From: Porphyrobacter sp.
Lineage (GTDB): Bacteria > Pseudomonadota > Alphaproteobacteria > Sphingomonadales > Sphingomonadaceae
Direction: 5' to 3'
Assembly (NCBI GenBank): GCA_017744315.1
Contig: JAGIBN010000001.1
Span: forward strand, 186,001-250,000
DNA length: 64,000 bases
Positions 18,173 to 27,423 of this stretch are shown here, piece by piece. Below the pieces are notes generated by a model, which ran no database searches, was not told where the DNA came from, and saw nothing but the letters and a program-made list of their open reading frames with translations. A program made the position numbers and the translations under genes. Numbering within the stretch: the first letter of the stretch is position 1; every line of letters begins with the position of its first letter.

Positions 18173-19042
18173 TCAGACGTCGGCGCGTTTGCGGACGGGA
18201 TTGAACAGCGAGCGGTCTTCGACAGTCTCGAAGTCCGCTGCGGAGTGCCGCTCGGGCATGGCTTGAGTGTTGACCAGGCGCCCGCGGATCACGCCCGGAC
18301 GCGCGTCGATCGCCTTCACCCAGCGGCCCACGTTCTCGTACTCGTGCAGCGAGAGGAACTTGTCCGAACCGTTGTAGGCGCCATGGTAGAGGTTGCCGAG
18401 CCAGGTGTAGGCGGCGATGTCGGCGATGGTGAAGTTCGGGCCGGCGAGAAACTCGGTCTGGCCGAGCTGCATGTCAGCGACGGCGAACAGGCGCTTGGTC
18501 TCCATCGCATAGCGATCGATCGGGTACTTGTAGCGTTCGGGCGCGTAGACATAGAAATGTCCGAAGCCGCCGCCGATGAACGGCGCGCTGCCCATCTGCC
18601 ACATCAGCCAGCTGAAGGTTTCAGCGCGCGCCGGGTTGGTCTTGGGCAGCAGGTAATCGAACTTCTCGGCCAGGTGGACGAGGATCGAACCGCTCTCGAA
18701 AACGCGGAACGGCTGCGGGCCGCTGCGGTCGAGCAGGGCGGGGATCTTGCCGTTCGGGTTGAGGTCGGTGAAGCCGGAGCCGAACTGGTCGCCGGCGAAA
18801 ATCTTGATCATCCAGGCGTCGTATTCGGCGCCGGAGAAGCCCGCCTCGAGCAGCTCTTCGAACATGATCGTGGCTTTGACGCCATTGGGTGTGCCGAGCG
18901 AGTAGAGCTGGAACGGGTGCTGACCGACGGGGAGCTCCACTTCCTCGCGAGCGCCGGCGGTGGGCCGGTTGATGCCTGCGAACTGACCGCCGTTCTCGGG
19001 ATCGAACGTCCAGACTTCGGGCGGGGTGTAAACGTCGGACAT
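18173..19042 (-). CDS. yghU: YghU-type glutathione-dependent disulfide-bond oxidoreductase
   Basis: A 289-residue Nu-class glutathione transferase homologue. The start is MSDVYTPPEVWTFDPENGG, as in E. coli YghU; a longer frame is dropped. The thioredoxin-like half has QLYSLGTPNGVKATIMFEEL and LNPNGKIPALLD; the helical half has NFTIADIAAYTW. Such enzymes reduce disulfides with glutathione bound as two molecules. Single gene, divergent from topoisomerase IB. Confidence 0.9.
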   Translation of the reverse strand: MSDVYTPPEVWTFDPENGGQFAGINRPTAGAREEVELPVGQHPFQLYSLGTPNGVKATIMFEELLEAGFSGAEYDAWMIKIFAGDQFGSGFTDLNPNGKIPALLDRSGPQPFRVFESGSILVHLAEKFDYLLPKTNPARAETFSWLMWQMGSAPFIGGGFGHFYVYAPERYKYPIDRYAMETKRLFAVADMQLGQTEFLAGPNFTIADIAAYTWLGNLYHGAYNGSDKFLSLHEYENVGRWVKAIDARPGVIRGRLVNTQAMPERHSAADFETVEDRSLFNPVRKRADV

Positions 19043-19128
19043 CGGCAAGCTCCTGCAAAGGTCGGGTCGCGGGGAGATGGCGTGTCCGTTGCGGAACCGC
19101 AAGCGTCCGGTGGCCGTTGCAGCGATCC

Positions 19129-20139
19129 ATGGCGCGCAATTCTTCCGACCTGGAATTCGTCGACGACAGCGGGCCGGGCATTACGCGCAAGCGTGCGGGG
19201 AAGGGTTGGGCATACTTTTCACCGGGCAACAAGCGCATCACCGATCGCGATGAGATCGACCGGCTCAACCGGGTCGCCCTACCGCCCGCCTATACCGACG
19301 CGTGGTTCTGCCCGAAGGACTGCGGGCATCTGCTGGCGACGGGCATCGATGCGAGAGGCCGCAAGCAGTACCGCTACAATCCCGAATTTCGCACGCGGCA
19401 GGAGGCGGAGAAGTTCGACGGCTGCGCCGAGTTCGGCCGCTTGCTGCCGCAGGTCCGGAAGCAGGTGGCGAAGGATCTGGCTCGCCGGGGCCTAACACGC
19501 GAGCGTGCGGTGGCGAGCGTCGTTCGCCTGCTCGACCTGGGTGCCATCAGGGTCGGGAACGAGGCCTATGCGAAGGCCAACAAAAGCTTCGGCGCCACGA
19601 CCTTGCGGCGGCGCCACGCCAGTGTCTCGGGCTCAAAGCTCAAGCTGCGCTTCAAGGCGAAGTCCGGACAACTGCGCGAAGCGACGGTGACGGACCGGCG
19701 GCTGGCGAGCTTCGTGCGCAAGGTGCAGGACCTGCCGGGCCAGAACCTGTTCCAGTATCTCGACGAGGAGGGCGAGGCGCACGCGGTGGGGTCCCACGAC
19801 GTCAACGCCTACCTCGCCGACGCGATGGGCGAGCACTTTACGGCCAAGAACTTCCGGACCTGGCACGCGAGCGTGCTCGCGTTCCGTCTGCTCGCCGAGG
19901 CCGAACGGCCACTGACGCTGAAGGAACTCACCACCGAAGTCGGAGAGCACCTCGGGAACACCCCTGCAATGGCCCGCAAGAGCTACATCCATCCCGCGGT
20001 CATCGCGCTGGTCGATCGCCAGCAGAAATGGCGCGGGCGCCTCAAGCTCCCGCGGGAGGGCAAGTGGCTCAGCCGCTACGAGCGCGGGTTGATCAAGTTG
20101 CTCGAGAAGGCTCCGAAGGCGAAGACGCTCCTCGCCTAG
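19129..20139 (+). CDS. DNA topoisomerase IB (poxvirus/eukaryote type)
   Basis: About 336 residues. The enzyme relaxes supercoils through a 3'-phosphotyrosine intermediate. The N-terminal domain shows GKGWAYFSPGNKRITDRDEI. The catalytic region shows RVGNEAYAKANKSFGATTLR, then FRTWHAS with the catalytic His, and finally ARKSYIHPAVI with the active Tyr. The ATG was preferred to a TTG four codons earlier. The stop overlaps the stop of the convergent membrane protein gene (CTAG). Confidence 0.92.
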   Translation: MARNSSDLEFVDDSGPGITRKRAGKGWAYFSPGNKRITDRDEIDRLNRVALPPAYTDAWFCPKDCGHLLATGIDARGRKQYRYNPEFRTRQEAEKFDGCAEFGRLLPQVRKQVAKDLARRGLTRERAVASVVRLLDLGAIRVGNEAYAKANKSFGATTLRRRHASVSGSKLKLRFKAKSGQLREATVTDRRLASFVRKVQDLPGQNLFQYLDEEGEAHAVGSHDVNAYLADAMGEHFTAKNFRTWHASVLAFRLLAEAERPLTLKELTTEVGEHLGNTPAMARKSYIHPAVIALVDRQQKWRGRLKLPREGKWLSRYERGLIKLLEKAPKAKTLLA

Positions 20140-20576
20140 CGCAACACGCCGCGCCCTCTCATGGCCGCTGAGTACCAAAGTTGCAGCACCGCGAGCACCC
20201 AAATGAGGCAGGTGGTGATGATGGTGCCGATGTTGTTGAACATCTGGCTCGTTCCCATGACCAGGTCGTAGCCGTTGGTCACCGCGATCGAGACCAGCGA
20301 GATCGCGAACAGGGGCACTGCGAAGCGGTTCTTGATGAGCAAGGCCATCGCACCGGCGATCGCGCTGAACAGGGAGATGTCGGTTACCGCGACGAACCAA
20401 GGTGCCTGCGCGGCGTAGTAAGCGGCCTCAGGCTCGCTGATGCCTGCAAGTCTGCCCTGTTGGGCGGTAATGATCGTGTAGGCGCCTGCCGCATTCCACA
20501 GCAACGACAGGATGCCGACTACCCAAAGATGCCAAGGCGTCTTGGACGCTGGTGCTTCCGCTGCGAACTGGGACAT
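20136..20576 (-). CDS. Four-helix membrane protein of unknown function
   Basis: A 146-residue protein with four hydrophobic segments. The start is fixed by a strong GGAGAGGGGGAGA just upstream. WHLWVVGILSLLWNAAGAYT is typical of small DoxX-like or sugar-transport-like sphingomonad membrane proteins, but I cannot assign a named family with confidence. It shares overlapping stop codons with topoisomerase IB. Confidence 0.75.
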   Translation of the reverse strand: MSQFAAEAPASKTPWHLWVVGILSLLWNAAGAYTIITAQQGRLAGISEPEAAYYAAQAPWFVAVTDISLFSAIAGAMALLIKNRFAVPLFAISLVSIAVTNGYDLVMGTSQMFNNIGTIITTCLIWVLAVLQLWYSAAMRGRGVLR

Positions 20577-20699
20577 GATTTGTCTCCCCCTCTCCTCGCG
20601 ACCCGAGCCGGAATGTACCCGACGTCGGGCCTGAATCAAAATCGGCTGGACTTGTGCAGTGGTCAGGTTCGCCTAGGAAACCGATGAGGAGACTTACGA

Positions 20700-21677
20700 A
20701 TGGCGCAGCTGGTCGACGGAAAGTGGATAGATACGCTCCCGGCAGCGGAAGAGATCGGGGCGGACGGACGTTTTCGCCGCATCGACAGCCCGTTGCGCGA
20801 GTGGGTCTCGCCCGACCCCGCTGCCGAGTTTCCCGCCGAGGCCGGCCGCTATCACCTTTGGGTGGCCGCCGTCTGTCCGTGGGCCGCGCGAACCACAGCC
20901 TTCAGGGTGCTCAAGGGCCTGGAGGACATCATCTCGATTTCCTGGGCGCGGCCGGGTCTGCCCAAGGAAGGGTGGGTGTTCGACGAGGGCCCCGATGGCC
21001 CGGTCGAAGGCGGATATCCGCTGTACCGCCTCTACACCGAGCATGATCCCAACTTCACCGGCAAGGTCACCGTCCCGACGCTGTGGGACAAGAAGCAGCG
21101 ACGGATCGTAAATAACGAGAGTTCCGAGATCATCCGGATGCTCAACTCGGCCTTCGACGGCCTCACCGGCAACCAGCTCGACTTCTACCCGGAAGCGCTT
21201 CGCGATCCGATCGAGCGATGGAACGCGCTGATCTATCCTGGCCTCAACAATGGCGTGTACCGGACGGGCTTCGCCAGCACCCAGGGCGCCTACGACGAAG
21301 CTGTCCGCGAGGTGTTTGCCACACTCGATAAGATGGAAGAGCATTTGTCGCGCCATCGCTACCTGGCGGGTGAGTACCTGACCGAGGCCGACTGGCGCGC
21401 GTTCACCTCGCTGGTGAGGTTCGATGTCGGGTATCACGGCGCCTTCAAGTGCAACTTGCGGCGGATCGAGGATTATCCGTCTCTACGCGGATACCTGCGA
21501 GAGCTTTACCAATGGCCCGGGATCTCCAGCACGGTCGATCTTGAGCTGATCAAGTTCGGCTACTGGTTTCTGTCGGATCGGAACCACATCGTCGCGATCG
21601 GTCCTGAGCTTGATCTCACCACGCCGCACGAACGGGCGCAGTTGTCAGGGAGCGGAGTTTGGGAGAGCGCGGGCTAG
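20700..21677 (+). CDS. yqjG: Glutathionyl-hydroquinone reductase-type GST (YqjG/ECM4)
   Basis: A 325-residue Xi-class glutathione transferase. YHLWVAAVCPWAARTTAFR contains the CPWA active-site Cys motif that distinguishes this class. It reduces glutathionyl-hydroquinones to hydroquinones. The C-terminal helical domain includes LTEADWRAFTSLVRFDVGY. The stop CTAG is shared with the convergent MEKHLA gene. Confidence 0.92.
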   Translation: MAQLVDGKWIDTLPAAEEIGADGRFRRIDSPLREWVSPDPAAEFPAEAGRYHLWVAAVCPWAARTTAFRVLKGLEDIISISWARPGLPKEGWVFDEGPDGPVEGGYPLYRLYTEHDPNFTGKVTVPTLWDKKQRRIVNNESSEIIRMLNSAFDGLTGNQLDFYPEALRDPIERWNALIYPGLNNGVYRTGFASTQGAYDEAVREVFATLDKMEEHLSRHRYLAGEYLTEADWRAFTSLVRFDVGYHGAFKCNLRRIEDYPSLRGYLRELYQWPGISSTVDLELIKFGYWFLSDRNHIVAIGPELDLTTPHERAQLSGSGVWESAG

Positions 21678-22156
21678 GCTGGATCAAGGTGTCGCCATTC
21701 GAGATAGTAGGCGACGACCCCGTGTTTCGCCCCATGCTCATCGAGCAGGTTCCATGATTTTGCGCGCACCAGTCGGAAGCGTCTTCCGCTCGACGCGATC
21801 CTGACCCCGGTATCGACTTCAACCAGGTTGCGTTTTTCAAGCTCGGTCAGGACTTTGACCCGTTCATGCCGGCGCGTTGGCTCGGCGCAGAGGTGCGAGG
21901 GCATGCCGATGAAGGCTTCCGCGGTCATCTCGTAAAGATCGAGCGCCTGGCGGTTCGCATAGAAGATGCGCGGCACCGGTTCGTCTCCATGCACCAATAT
22001 CACGTGCGGAGAATGCCAAAGGGCTTCCTCTAGGTCCTCCGGGCTGCCCTCGACGAGGGGCTCTCCCGTAATCCGGGCATAGCTTTCGGCAATCAGCGCA
22101 AGCCTCGACCCGGCGCTGTCTCGCATCGCCGTGCGTTCATCTTCCTCAACCGACAT
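21674..22156 (-). CDS. MEKHLA domain (PAS-like) protein
   Basis: A 160-residue stand-alone domain. IFYANRQALDLYEMTAEAFIGMPS followed by SGRRFRLVRAKSWNLLDEHG is the MEKHLA pattern, a PAS-like fold first described in plant HD-ZIP III proteins and common as single-domain bacterial proteins. Probably a cytosolic ligand or redox sensor; no output domain. Function unknown. Confidence 0.82.
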   Translation of the reverse strand: MSVEEDERTAMRDSAGSRLALIAESYARITGEPLVEGSPEDLEEALWHSPHVILVHGDEPVPRIFYANRQALDLYEMTAEAFIGMPSHLCAEPTRRHERVKVLTELEKRNLVEVDTGVRIASSGRRFRLVRAKSWNLLDEHGAKHGVVAYYLEWRHLDPA

Positions 22157-22219
22157 GGCTCAAGTGCTACTGCACAACCCGTATTTGGCCAAATTGCGGC
22201 AGGTGATAGTCAATGAAGC

Positions 22220-22250
22220 TTGACATAAGGTCATGGTTGCTTGCTATATC
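22220..22250 (+). promoter_or_regulatory. Sigma-70-like promoter for the exported hydrolase gene
   Basis: TTGACA, a 17-bp spacer and GCTATA (running on to TATATC) lie about 75 bp before the start of the hydrolase. This is a close match to the -35/-10 arrangement seen in alphaproteobacteria. Confidence 0.55.
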
Positions 22251-22325
22251 GACGGGCTTTTCGGCGGGGGTGTAAGATTCGGACCAGCCGGCCGACTAAC
22301 TCCCGGAAGGGATTCGGAGGGGTTC

Positions 22326-24077
22326 ATGATGGCAGCGTTTGATAAATGCTTGATGGCATTGGTGGCCCCGGTGGCAGTCATGGCTGCCAGTCCTTCGATG
22401 GCACAGGAGGCGCCGGACATCGCCGGAACCTGGAGCGGCAAGATTTCGACAAATACCGGCGACATTACGCTGGTGCTCTACGTTACGCGTGGAGAGGGCG
22501 GCTCGCTCACCGCTTCGATCGAGAACTTCGACCAGAACCCCGGCAACAAGGCGGCGATCACCGAGATAACTGCGGTCGACGGAAAGCTCGCCTTCAAGGT
22601 GGCGCCGATCAGCGCGTCCTATCAGGGGACCTGGGATGAAGCGGCGCAGCAATGGAAGGGCACGCTAACCCAGGGTGCGGAGCTGCCGCTCGACTTCGGC
22701 AAGGGTGGGCCGCCTTCGCGTCCTGTTGTTGCAGGTCTCGACGGCGCTTGGGTCGGAAGTGTCGAGCGCAATGGCGTCAAGCTGCGGCAGATCCTACGCA
22801 TTCGGACCGTGGAGCAAGGGACTTTCGCTCTCTACGATTCTCCCGACCAACTGGTGATAGGCGTGCCCGTGAGTGATCTTGCACGGGACGGTCAGTCGGT
22901 GAGCCTTTCGGCCATTCGAGGTCTGACAAAGTTCGCCGGAACGCTGTCGGAATCGGGCAATGAACTGACCGGTACCTGGACGACGCCAAACCAGCCTGAT
23001 GTGACGACGACGTTTGTTCGCGCGACCGAGGCGCAGATCGCGGCGCAGCAGAAGCCCAACCGGCCGCAGACGCCGACGGAGCCGTTTCCGTACAAGGCCG
23101 AGGAGGTCGCTTTCGACAATCCCGCCTTTTCGGAGGTGCACCTCGCCGGCACGCTGACCCTGCCCGAAGGGAAGGGGCCGTTTCCGGCGGCGATCATGAT
23201 CACCGGATCGGGCGCCCAGGATCGAGATGAAACGCTGCTCGACCACAAGCCTTTCGCGGTCATTGCCGATCACCTTACGCGTCACGGGATCGCCGTGCTG
23301 CGGTTCGACGATCGCGGCGTCGGGAAGTCGACCGGCAACTACGGCGTCGCTACTTCGGCCGACCTCGCGACCGATGCGAACGCGGCCTTTGCCTATCTCG
23401 CGACGCGTCCGGAGATCCGCCGCGATGCGATCGGCTTTATCGGCCACTCCGAAGGCGGGATGATTGGCCCGATTGCGATGTCGACCAACCCGGACGTGGC
23501 CTACTTCGTCGCGCTCGCAGGGCCCGGCACGAACTTGCCACAGCTCATGCTTTCCCAGCGCCGGTTGCTGACGGCGCAGATGGGCTTGAGCGAAGAAGAG
23601 ATCAACAAGCAGGAGCCCGTGATGGCGGCCCTATTCAAGGCCATCGCCGACGCGGACACGCCTGAGGCGGGCTATGCTGCCGCGATGGCCGTGCTGACGC
23701 CCGAGGCCAAGACTGCGCTCGGCATGCCGGTGGACATGGATGGTGCGCTGGTGGTGCGACAGGTCTCGGGACCATGGTTCCAGTACTTCTTCAAGTACGA
23801 TCCGGTGCCCAATCTCGCGCGGATCAAGGTGCCGGTCCTGGCCCTCAACGGCAGTCTCGACCTTCAGGTACCGGCTAAGGAGAACCTGCCGGTGATACGC
23901 GAGGCGTTGAAGGACAATCCCGACGCCACGGTCGTGGAGCTCCCCGGCCTCAACCACCTGTTCCAGACGGCCAAGACCGGTTCGGTTGGTGAGTACCGCG
24001 ATATCGAGGAGACGTTCTCTCCCGCCGCCCTCAATCTCATTTCCGACTGGATCAGTCAGCGCTTTGTGAAGCCGTAG
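22326..24077 (+). CDS. Exported alpha/beta hydrolase (esterase/peptidase-like)
   Basis: A 583-residue protein from the ATG preceded by GGAGGGG. The signal peptide ends at SMAQ. The N-terminal 250 residues contain two beta-rich repeats beginning IAGTWSGKIS and LDGAWVGSVE. The C-terminal hydrolase domain has PAAIMITGSGAQDRDE, the nucleophile GHSEGG, Asp in LNGSLDLQVP and His in LPGLNHLFQ. Periplasmic by prediction. Substrate unknown; similar proteins are annotated as S9-like peptidases or esterases. Confidence 0.85.
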   Translation: MMAAFDKCLMALVAPVAVMAASPSMAQEAPDIAGTWSGKISTNTGDITLVLYVTRGEGGSLTASIENFDQNPGNKAAITEITAVDGKLAFKVAPISASYQGTWDEAAQQWKGTLTQGAELPLDFGKGGPPSRPVVAGLDGAWVGSVERNGVKLRQILRIRTVEQGTFALYDSPDQLVIGVPVSDLARDGQSVSLSAIRGLTKFAGTLSESGNELTGTWTTPNQPDVTTTFVRATEAQIAAQQKPNRPQTPTEPFPYKAEEVAFDNPAFSEVHLAGTLTLPEGKGPFPAAIMITGSGAQDRDETLLDHKPFAVIADHLTRHGIAVLRFDDRGVGKSTGNYGVATSADLATDANAAFAYLATRPEIRRDAIGFIGHSEGGMIGPIAMSTNPDVAYFVALAGPGTNLPQLMLSQRRLLTAQMGLSEEEINKQEPVMAALFKAIADADTPEAGYAAAMAVLTPEAKTALGMPVDMDGALVVRQVSGPWFQYFFKYDPVPNLARIKVPVLALNGSLDLQVPAKENLPVIREALKDNPDATVVELPGLNHLFQTAKTGSVGEYRDIEETFSPAALNLISDWISQRFVKP

Positions 24078-24089
24078 AATGCCGCTACG

Positions 24090-24113
24090 CCCCTCTGCCT
24101 AAGGGTAGAGGGG
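24090..24113 (+). promoter_or_regulatory. Hairpin covering the ribosome binding site of the GMC oxidoreductase gene
   Basis: CCCCTCT pairs perfectly with AGAGGGG, and the latter is the Shine-Dalgarno sequence for the ATG 8 bases on. The stem could mask the binding site, or it could be the tail of a terminator for the hydrolase gene. Confidence 0.4.
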
Positions 24114-24120
24114 ATTGCGA

Positions 24121-25728
24121 ATGGGGCGGGAGCCCGATCTGATTGTCGTCGGCGGCGGCTCGGCCGGACTGGCCTGTGCTACTCGGCTGGCCGAAGGCGG
24201 ATTGCGTGTGCTGCTGGTTGAAGCCGGCAAGGACCACAAGGACCCGCGTATCGCAATCCCGGCGCTGATGAGCGGCGTGGTTCACAAGCCCGATTTCGAC
24301 TGGTGCTACAGTGCGGAGCCCGACCCCTCGGTGGGCGGACGGCCCGATGTATGGCCGGCCGGCAAGCGCCTGGGCGGCGGATCCTCGATCAACGGCATGA
24401 TGTTCATTCGCGGCCACAAGTGGGACTTCGACCACTGGGCGGAGCTGGGCGCGACGGGTTGGGACTACGCGAGCGTGCTGCCCTACTTCCGCCGGCTGGA
24501 GCACAACGAGCGCGGTGCTGACGAATGGCGCGGGCAGGGCGGACCTATCCACGTATCCGAGGTGCGTTCGCGCTACGAAGTTACCGAGGAGTGGATCGAG
24601 GCGGCCGAAGAGGCGGGTATTCCGCGCTCGAAGGATTTGAACGGCGAAGTCGGCGAGGGTGTCGACATGATCCAGCTTTCACAGCGCAACGGCCTGCGCT
24701 GCTCGACGGCGGCGGGCTATCTGCGCAATCGGCCGCCGACGCTTGATCTCCTGCTCGAGGCACAGGTGCTGAAGATCGAGGTGGAGAACGGTCGCGCCAC
24801 CGGGGTGACGATCCGCCGCGGTGGCGAGGTGCGGACGCTCACTGCGCGTCAGGGCGTAGTGCTCAGCGCCGGTGCGCTCAACACGCCGAGGCTGCTGATG
24901 CTGTCGGGCATCGGCCCTGCAAGCGAACTGCAACGGCATGGCGTTGCCGTCGTCAGCAACTTGCCGGGGGTTGGGCAGAACCTGCAGGAGCATCCGGGCT
25001 GCCATCTGGTCAACGCCGTCTCGGCTCACACCCTCAACAACGACGCGCGCGGATTCGCTGGTTTGCGGCAAGTGCTGGAACTCGCATTCTCGCGCAGTGG
25101 AGCGCTGACGACCGGGATCGGACACGCGCAGGCTTTCGTGAAGAGCCGGGAGGGGTTGCCGGCCCCCAATCTCCAGCTCGCGTTCAGCGCGTTCGCGTTC
25201 GAGATTACGCCCAAGGGCAATCTCGCCCTGGCGAAGGACGCCGCCGTCAGCACCTTCATCGCGCTGATGCGACCCAAGTCGCGCGGGCAGGTCCGCTTGA
25301 GATCGAGCGACCCCGACGCCGCACCGCTGATCGAGCATCGCCTGCTGGGCGAAGAGGAGGATGCGGCACAGCTGGTCGAAGGGATCGAAATCGCCCGACG
25401 CATCATGGCTCAACCGGCGATCGCGCCGCAGGTGAAGGCGGAGATCCGTCCTGGGGCAGCAGCTGATAGCGCCGAGGCGCTGCGGGGCTATGTCGGAGCT
25501 GCAACGATCCCGATGTTCCATCCTGTCGGTACGGCGAAGATGGGCGCGGCCAGCGATCCGCTCGCCGTTATCGGTCCTGACTGCGCCGTGCGCGGGGTGC
25601 AGGGCCTGTGGGTTGCCGACGCTTCGATCATGCCGACGATCCCGCAGGGCAATACCAACGCGACCTCGATCATGATCGGCGAGCGGGCGAGCGACCTTGT
25701 TCTGGCCGGGGTTCGCGAACGCACCTAA
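24121..25728 (+). CDS. GMC family oxidoreductase (choline/alcohol dehydrogenase-like)
   Basis: A 535-residue flavoprotein. The N-terminal FAD fold is LIVVGGGSAGLACATRLAEG. GKRLGGGSSINGMMFIRGH is GMC signature 1 and GALNTPRLLMLSGIGP is signature 2. FHPVGTAKMG near the C-terminus carries the catalytic His, and IPQGNTNATSIMIGERA ends the FAD domain. The substrate could be choline, polyethylene glycol or another alcohol; no betaine genes adjoin it. A TTG two codons upstream is also possible. Confidence 0.92.
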   Translation: MGREPDLIVVGGGSAGLACATRLAEGGLRVLLVEAGKDHKDPRIAIPALMSGVVHKPDFDWCYSAEPDPSVGGRPDVWPAGKRLGGGSSINGMMFIRGHKWDFDHWAELGATGWDYASVLPYFRRLEHNERGADEWRGQGGPIHVSEVRSRYEVTEEWIEAAEEAGIPRSKDLNGEVGEGVDMIQLSQRNGLRCSTAAGYLRNRPPTLDLLLEAQVLKIEVENGRATGVTIRRGGEVRTLTARQGVVLSAGALNTPRLLMLSGIGPASELQRHGVAVVSNLPGVGQNLQEHPGCHLVNAVSAHTLNNDARGFAGLRQVLELAFSRSGALTTGIGHAQAFVKSREGLPAPNLQLAFSAFAFEITPKGNLALAKDAAVSTFIALMRPKSRGQVRLRSSDPDAAPLIEHRLLGEEEDAAQLVEGIEIARRIMAQPAIAPQVKAEIRPGAAADSAEALRGYVGAATIPMFHPVGTAKMGAASDPLAVIGPDCAVRGVQGLWVADASIMPTIPQGNTNATSIMIGERASDLVLAGVRERT

Positions 25729-25813
25729 ACTTAAGCAAGCAACTAACTCACAATTAAGAAATTCCGCGTAAGCCAACCCTGGGTAGCTATTGAGTAGTTT
25801 TCAGGGGCGGGGA

Positions 25814-26152
25814 ATGAGCATCAATCGCCGACGCGCTGATCGTTATAGCGTGCAGGTCAGCGCCAAGCTCAAGGAAGAGCTGGGCAAGCCACATACTGTA
25901 TTGGTGACCAACCTCTCGTGGAGCGGTTGTCGCCTTTCATCGAGCCACACCTTCAAGGTTGGTACGCCGGTCAGCCTCGAAGTCGGTCGGGCGGACGCTC
26001 TTGAGGGGCGTGTCAAATGGCGTGTCGGTGCAATGCACGGGGTGCGCTTTTCCAAGCCCCTGGACCCGCACCTGCTCGATCATATCCGCCTGTTCCTCAG
26101 CGCCCAGCCTTCCATGGTGGCCGAGCGGACCGACGGTTCCGAAGCTGCTTGA
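25814..26152 (+). CDS. PilZ domain protein
   Basis: A 112-residue protein. RRRADRYSVQV carries the RxxxR of c-di-GMP binding, and TNLSWSGCRLSS corresponds to the (D/N)xSxxG motif, with Asn in the first place. Cytosolic, single domain. Probably a c-di-GMP effector or its degenerate relative. The start follows GGGGCGGGG. Confidence 0.82.
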   Translation: MSINRRRADRYSVQVSAKLKEELGKPHTVLVTNLSWSGCRLSSSHTFKVGTPVSLEVGRADALEGRVKWRVGAMHGVRFSKPLDPHLLDHIRLFLSAQPSMVAERTDGSEAA

Positions 26153-26160
26153 TGCAGAGG

Positions 26161-26547
26161 TCAGGCGCCTAGCCTGGCCGATGCTGACGTTCGATAGCCG
26201 GCGACGCACAGTGCGAGCATCGCCGCGTTGCTGACGAAGTCGAGCGCCATCCACTGGTTGAACACCGGTACCACGAACACGAACCAATAGTTGAACCAGA
26301 AGAACGGCAGCAACGCGATGCCGTAGACGAGAAACGTTGTCCTCGTGAACCGGCTGAACGCGGCGAAGAGGCCCGAGAGTACCGCCTGCGCCCCAAAGCA
26401 GCCGATCAGAAGCGCGGTCGTGGTGTCGCCATGATAGAACTCCGGCCGCACCATGAGCTGCTCGACCATACCAGGGAGCAGCAGGCACCAGGCGCCCAGC
26501 ACCAGGAACGGGATAGCGATCAGCCTTTGGGCAAGCAGGGCGGTCAA
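26161..26547 (-). CDS. Small membrane protein of unknown function
   Basis: A 128-residue protein with four predicted hydrophobic helices, including FLVYGIALLPFFWFNYWFVF. I do not recognise a family. It lies 16 bp downstream of the CHAD gene on the same strand and may form an operon with it and ilvE. Confidence 0.7.
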   Translation of the reverse strand: MTALLAQRLIAIPFLVLGAWCLLLPGMVEQLMVRPEFYHGDTTTALLIGCFGAQAVLSGLFAAFSRFTRTTFLVYGIALLPFFWFNYWFVFVVPVFNQWMALDFVSNAAMLALCVAGYRTSASARLGA

Positions 26548-26563
26548 GACGGCCTCCTTGGGA

Positions 26564-27415
26564 TCAACCCGCGAATCCCTCGTTCTCAGCCCACCTCTTC
26601 CATCGTTTGCCGAGGCGCTTGGTCATTACCGCTGGCCGTTTCTTGAACAGCTTTTTCGCCTGACGATCAGCACGCTGTTCTAGCTCGTCTGAGCTTTTTG
26701 CCGCGGCCAACAGCACTTCGTGCGAACGGCGTGCGGTAATAAAATCCGTCGGCGATCCGGTGAGATGCGAAGTCAGCAAAGCGAGGTCGTGGTGCCTGCC
26801 CAGATCGTCGGCCAGACCGGAAGCCTGTTTTGTGCGATGTTTGAGCATCCCGGGCCGGACCGGGCGCAGGAGCTGGCAATGAAAGCCGTGATATTTCACC
26901 TGCTTGCGAAGGTCATGATGGGCATGCGGATCGCTATCTTCGCGGGCGTGCTTCGCTGCCCTGCGAGCTCTGCGAACTGTCTCGGTAAAGCCCCCCGCGA
27001 GCCCGGCCCAGCCCCGTTCTTCTAGCGACCAGGACTGGGTCCGTACCCTCACATCAAGCAAGCGCTGGCGGCACTGTTCAAGCAGGGGACCAGTCTTCTG
27101 CTCGGGCTCCGTCGGGACACTGGCCGGTTCGCCAGTCAGTGCCTCGAAAGTCTCCCGGATCACGAACGCATCGCGCTTGTGAGAGACAAGGCGAGCGGTG
27201 TCGCGAAGGAACGCGTTCTCTTCCGCGTAGGCCGGAAAGGCCGGGCGGACGAGACGGATGAGGGCGCGCAACTTCTTGCACCGTTCACGCACCGCGTGGA
27301 CCGCCGCGTTCTCCGGCCCCGCAATCGCGGCCAGCGCCTTGTCCAGCTGTTCCGCTCCAATCCGCCGGAGACTGGCTTCAACCGAGCCGTCTCTGGCCTT
27401 GAAGCGGAAAGCCAT
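26564..27415 (-). CDS. CHAD domain protein (polyphosphate-binding type)
   Basis: A 283-residue alpha-helical protein rich in His, Arg and Lys. VHAVRERCKKLRALIRLVRP and HAHHDLRKQVKYHGFHCQLL are the paired basic helices of the CHAD fold, which binds inorganic polyphosphate. There is no CYTH or triphosphatase domain. It lies 8 bp after ilvE on the same strand. Confidence 0.88.
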   Translation of the reverse strand: MAFRFKARDGSVEASLRRIGAEQLDKALAAIAGPENAAVHAVRERCKKLRALIRLVRPAFPAYAEENAFLRDTARLVSHKRDAFVIRETFEALTGEPASVPTEPEQKTGPLLEQCRQRLLDVRVRTQSWSLEERGWAGLAGGFTETVRRARRAAKHAREDSDPHAHHDLRKQVKYHGFHCQLLRPVRPGMLKHRTKQASGLADDLGRHHDLALLTSHLTGSPTDFITARRSHEVLLAAAKSSDELEQRADRQAKKLFKKRPAVMTKRLGKRWKRWAENEGFAG

Positions 27416-27423
27416 TCAGGCCC

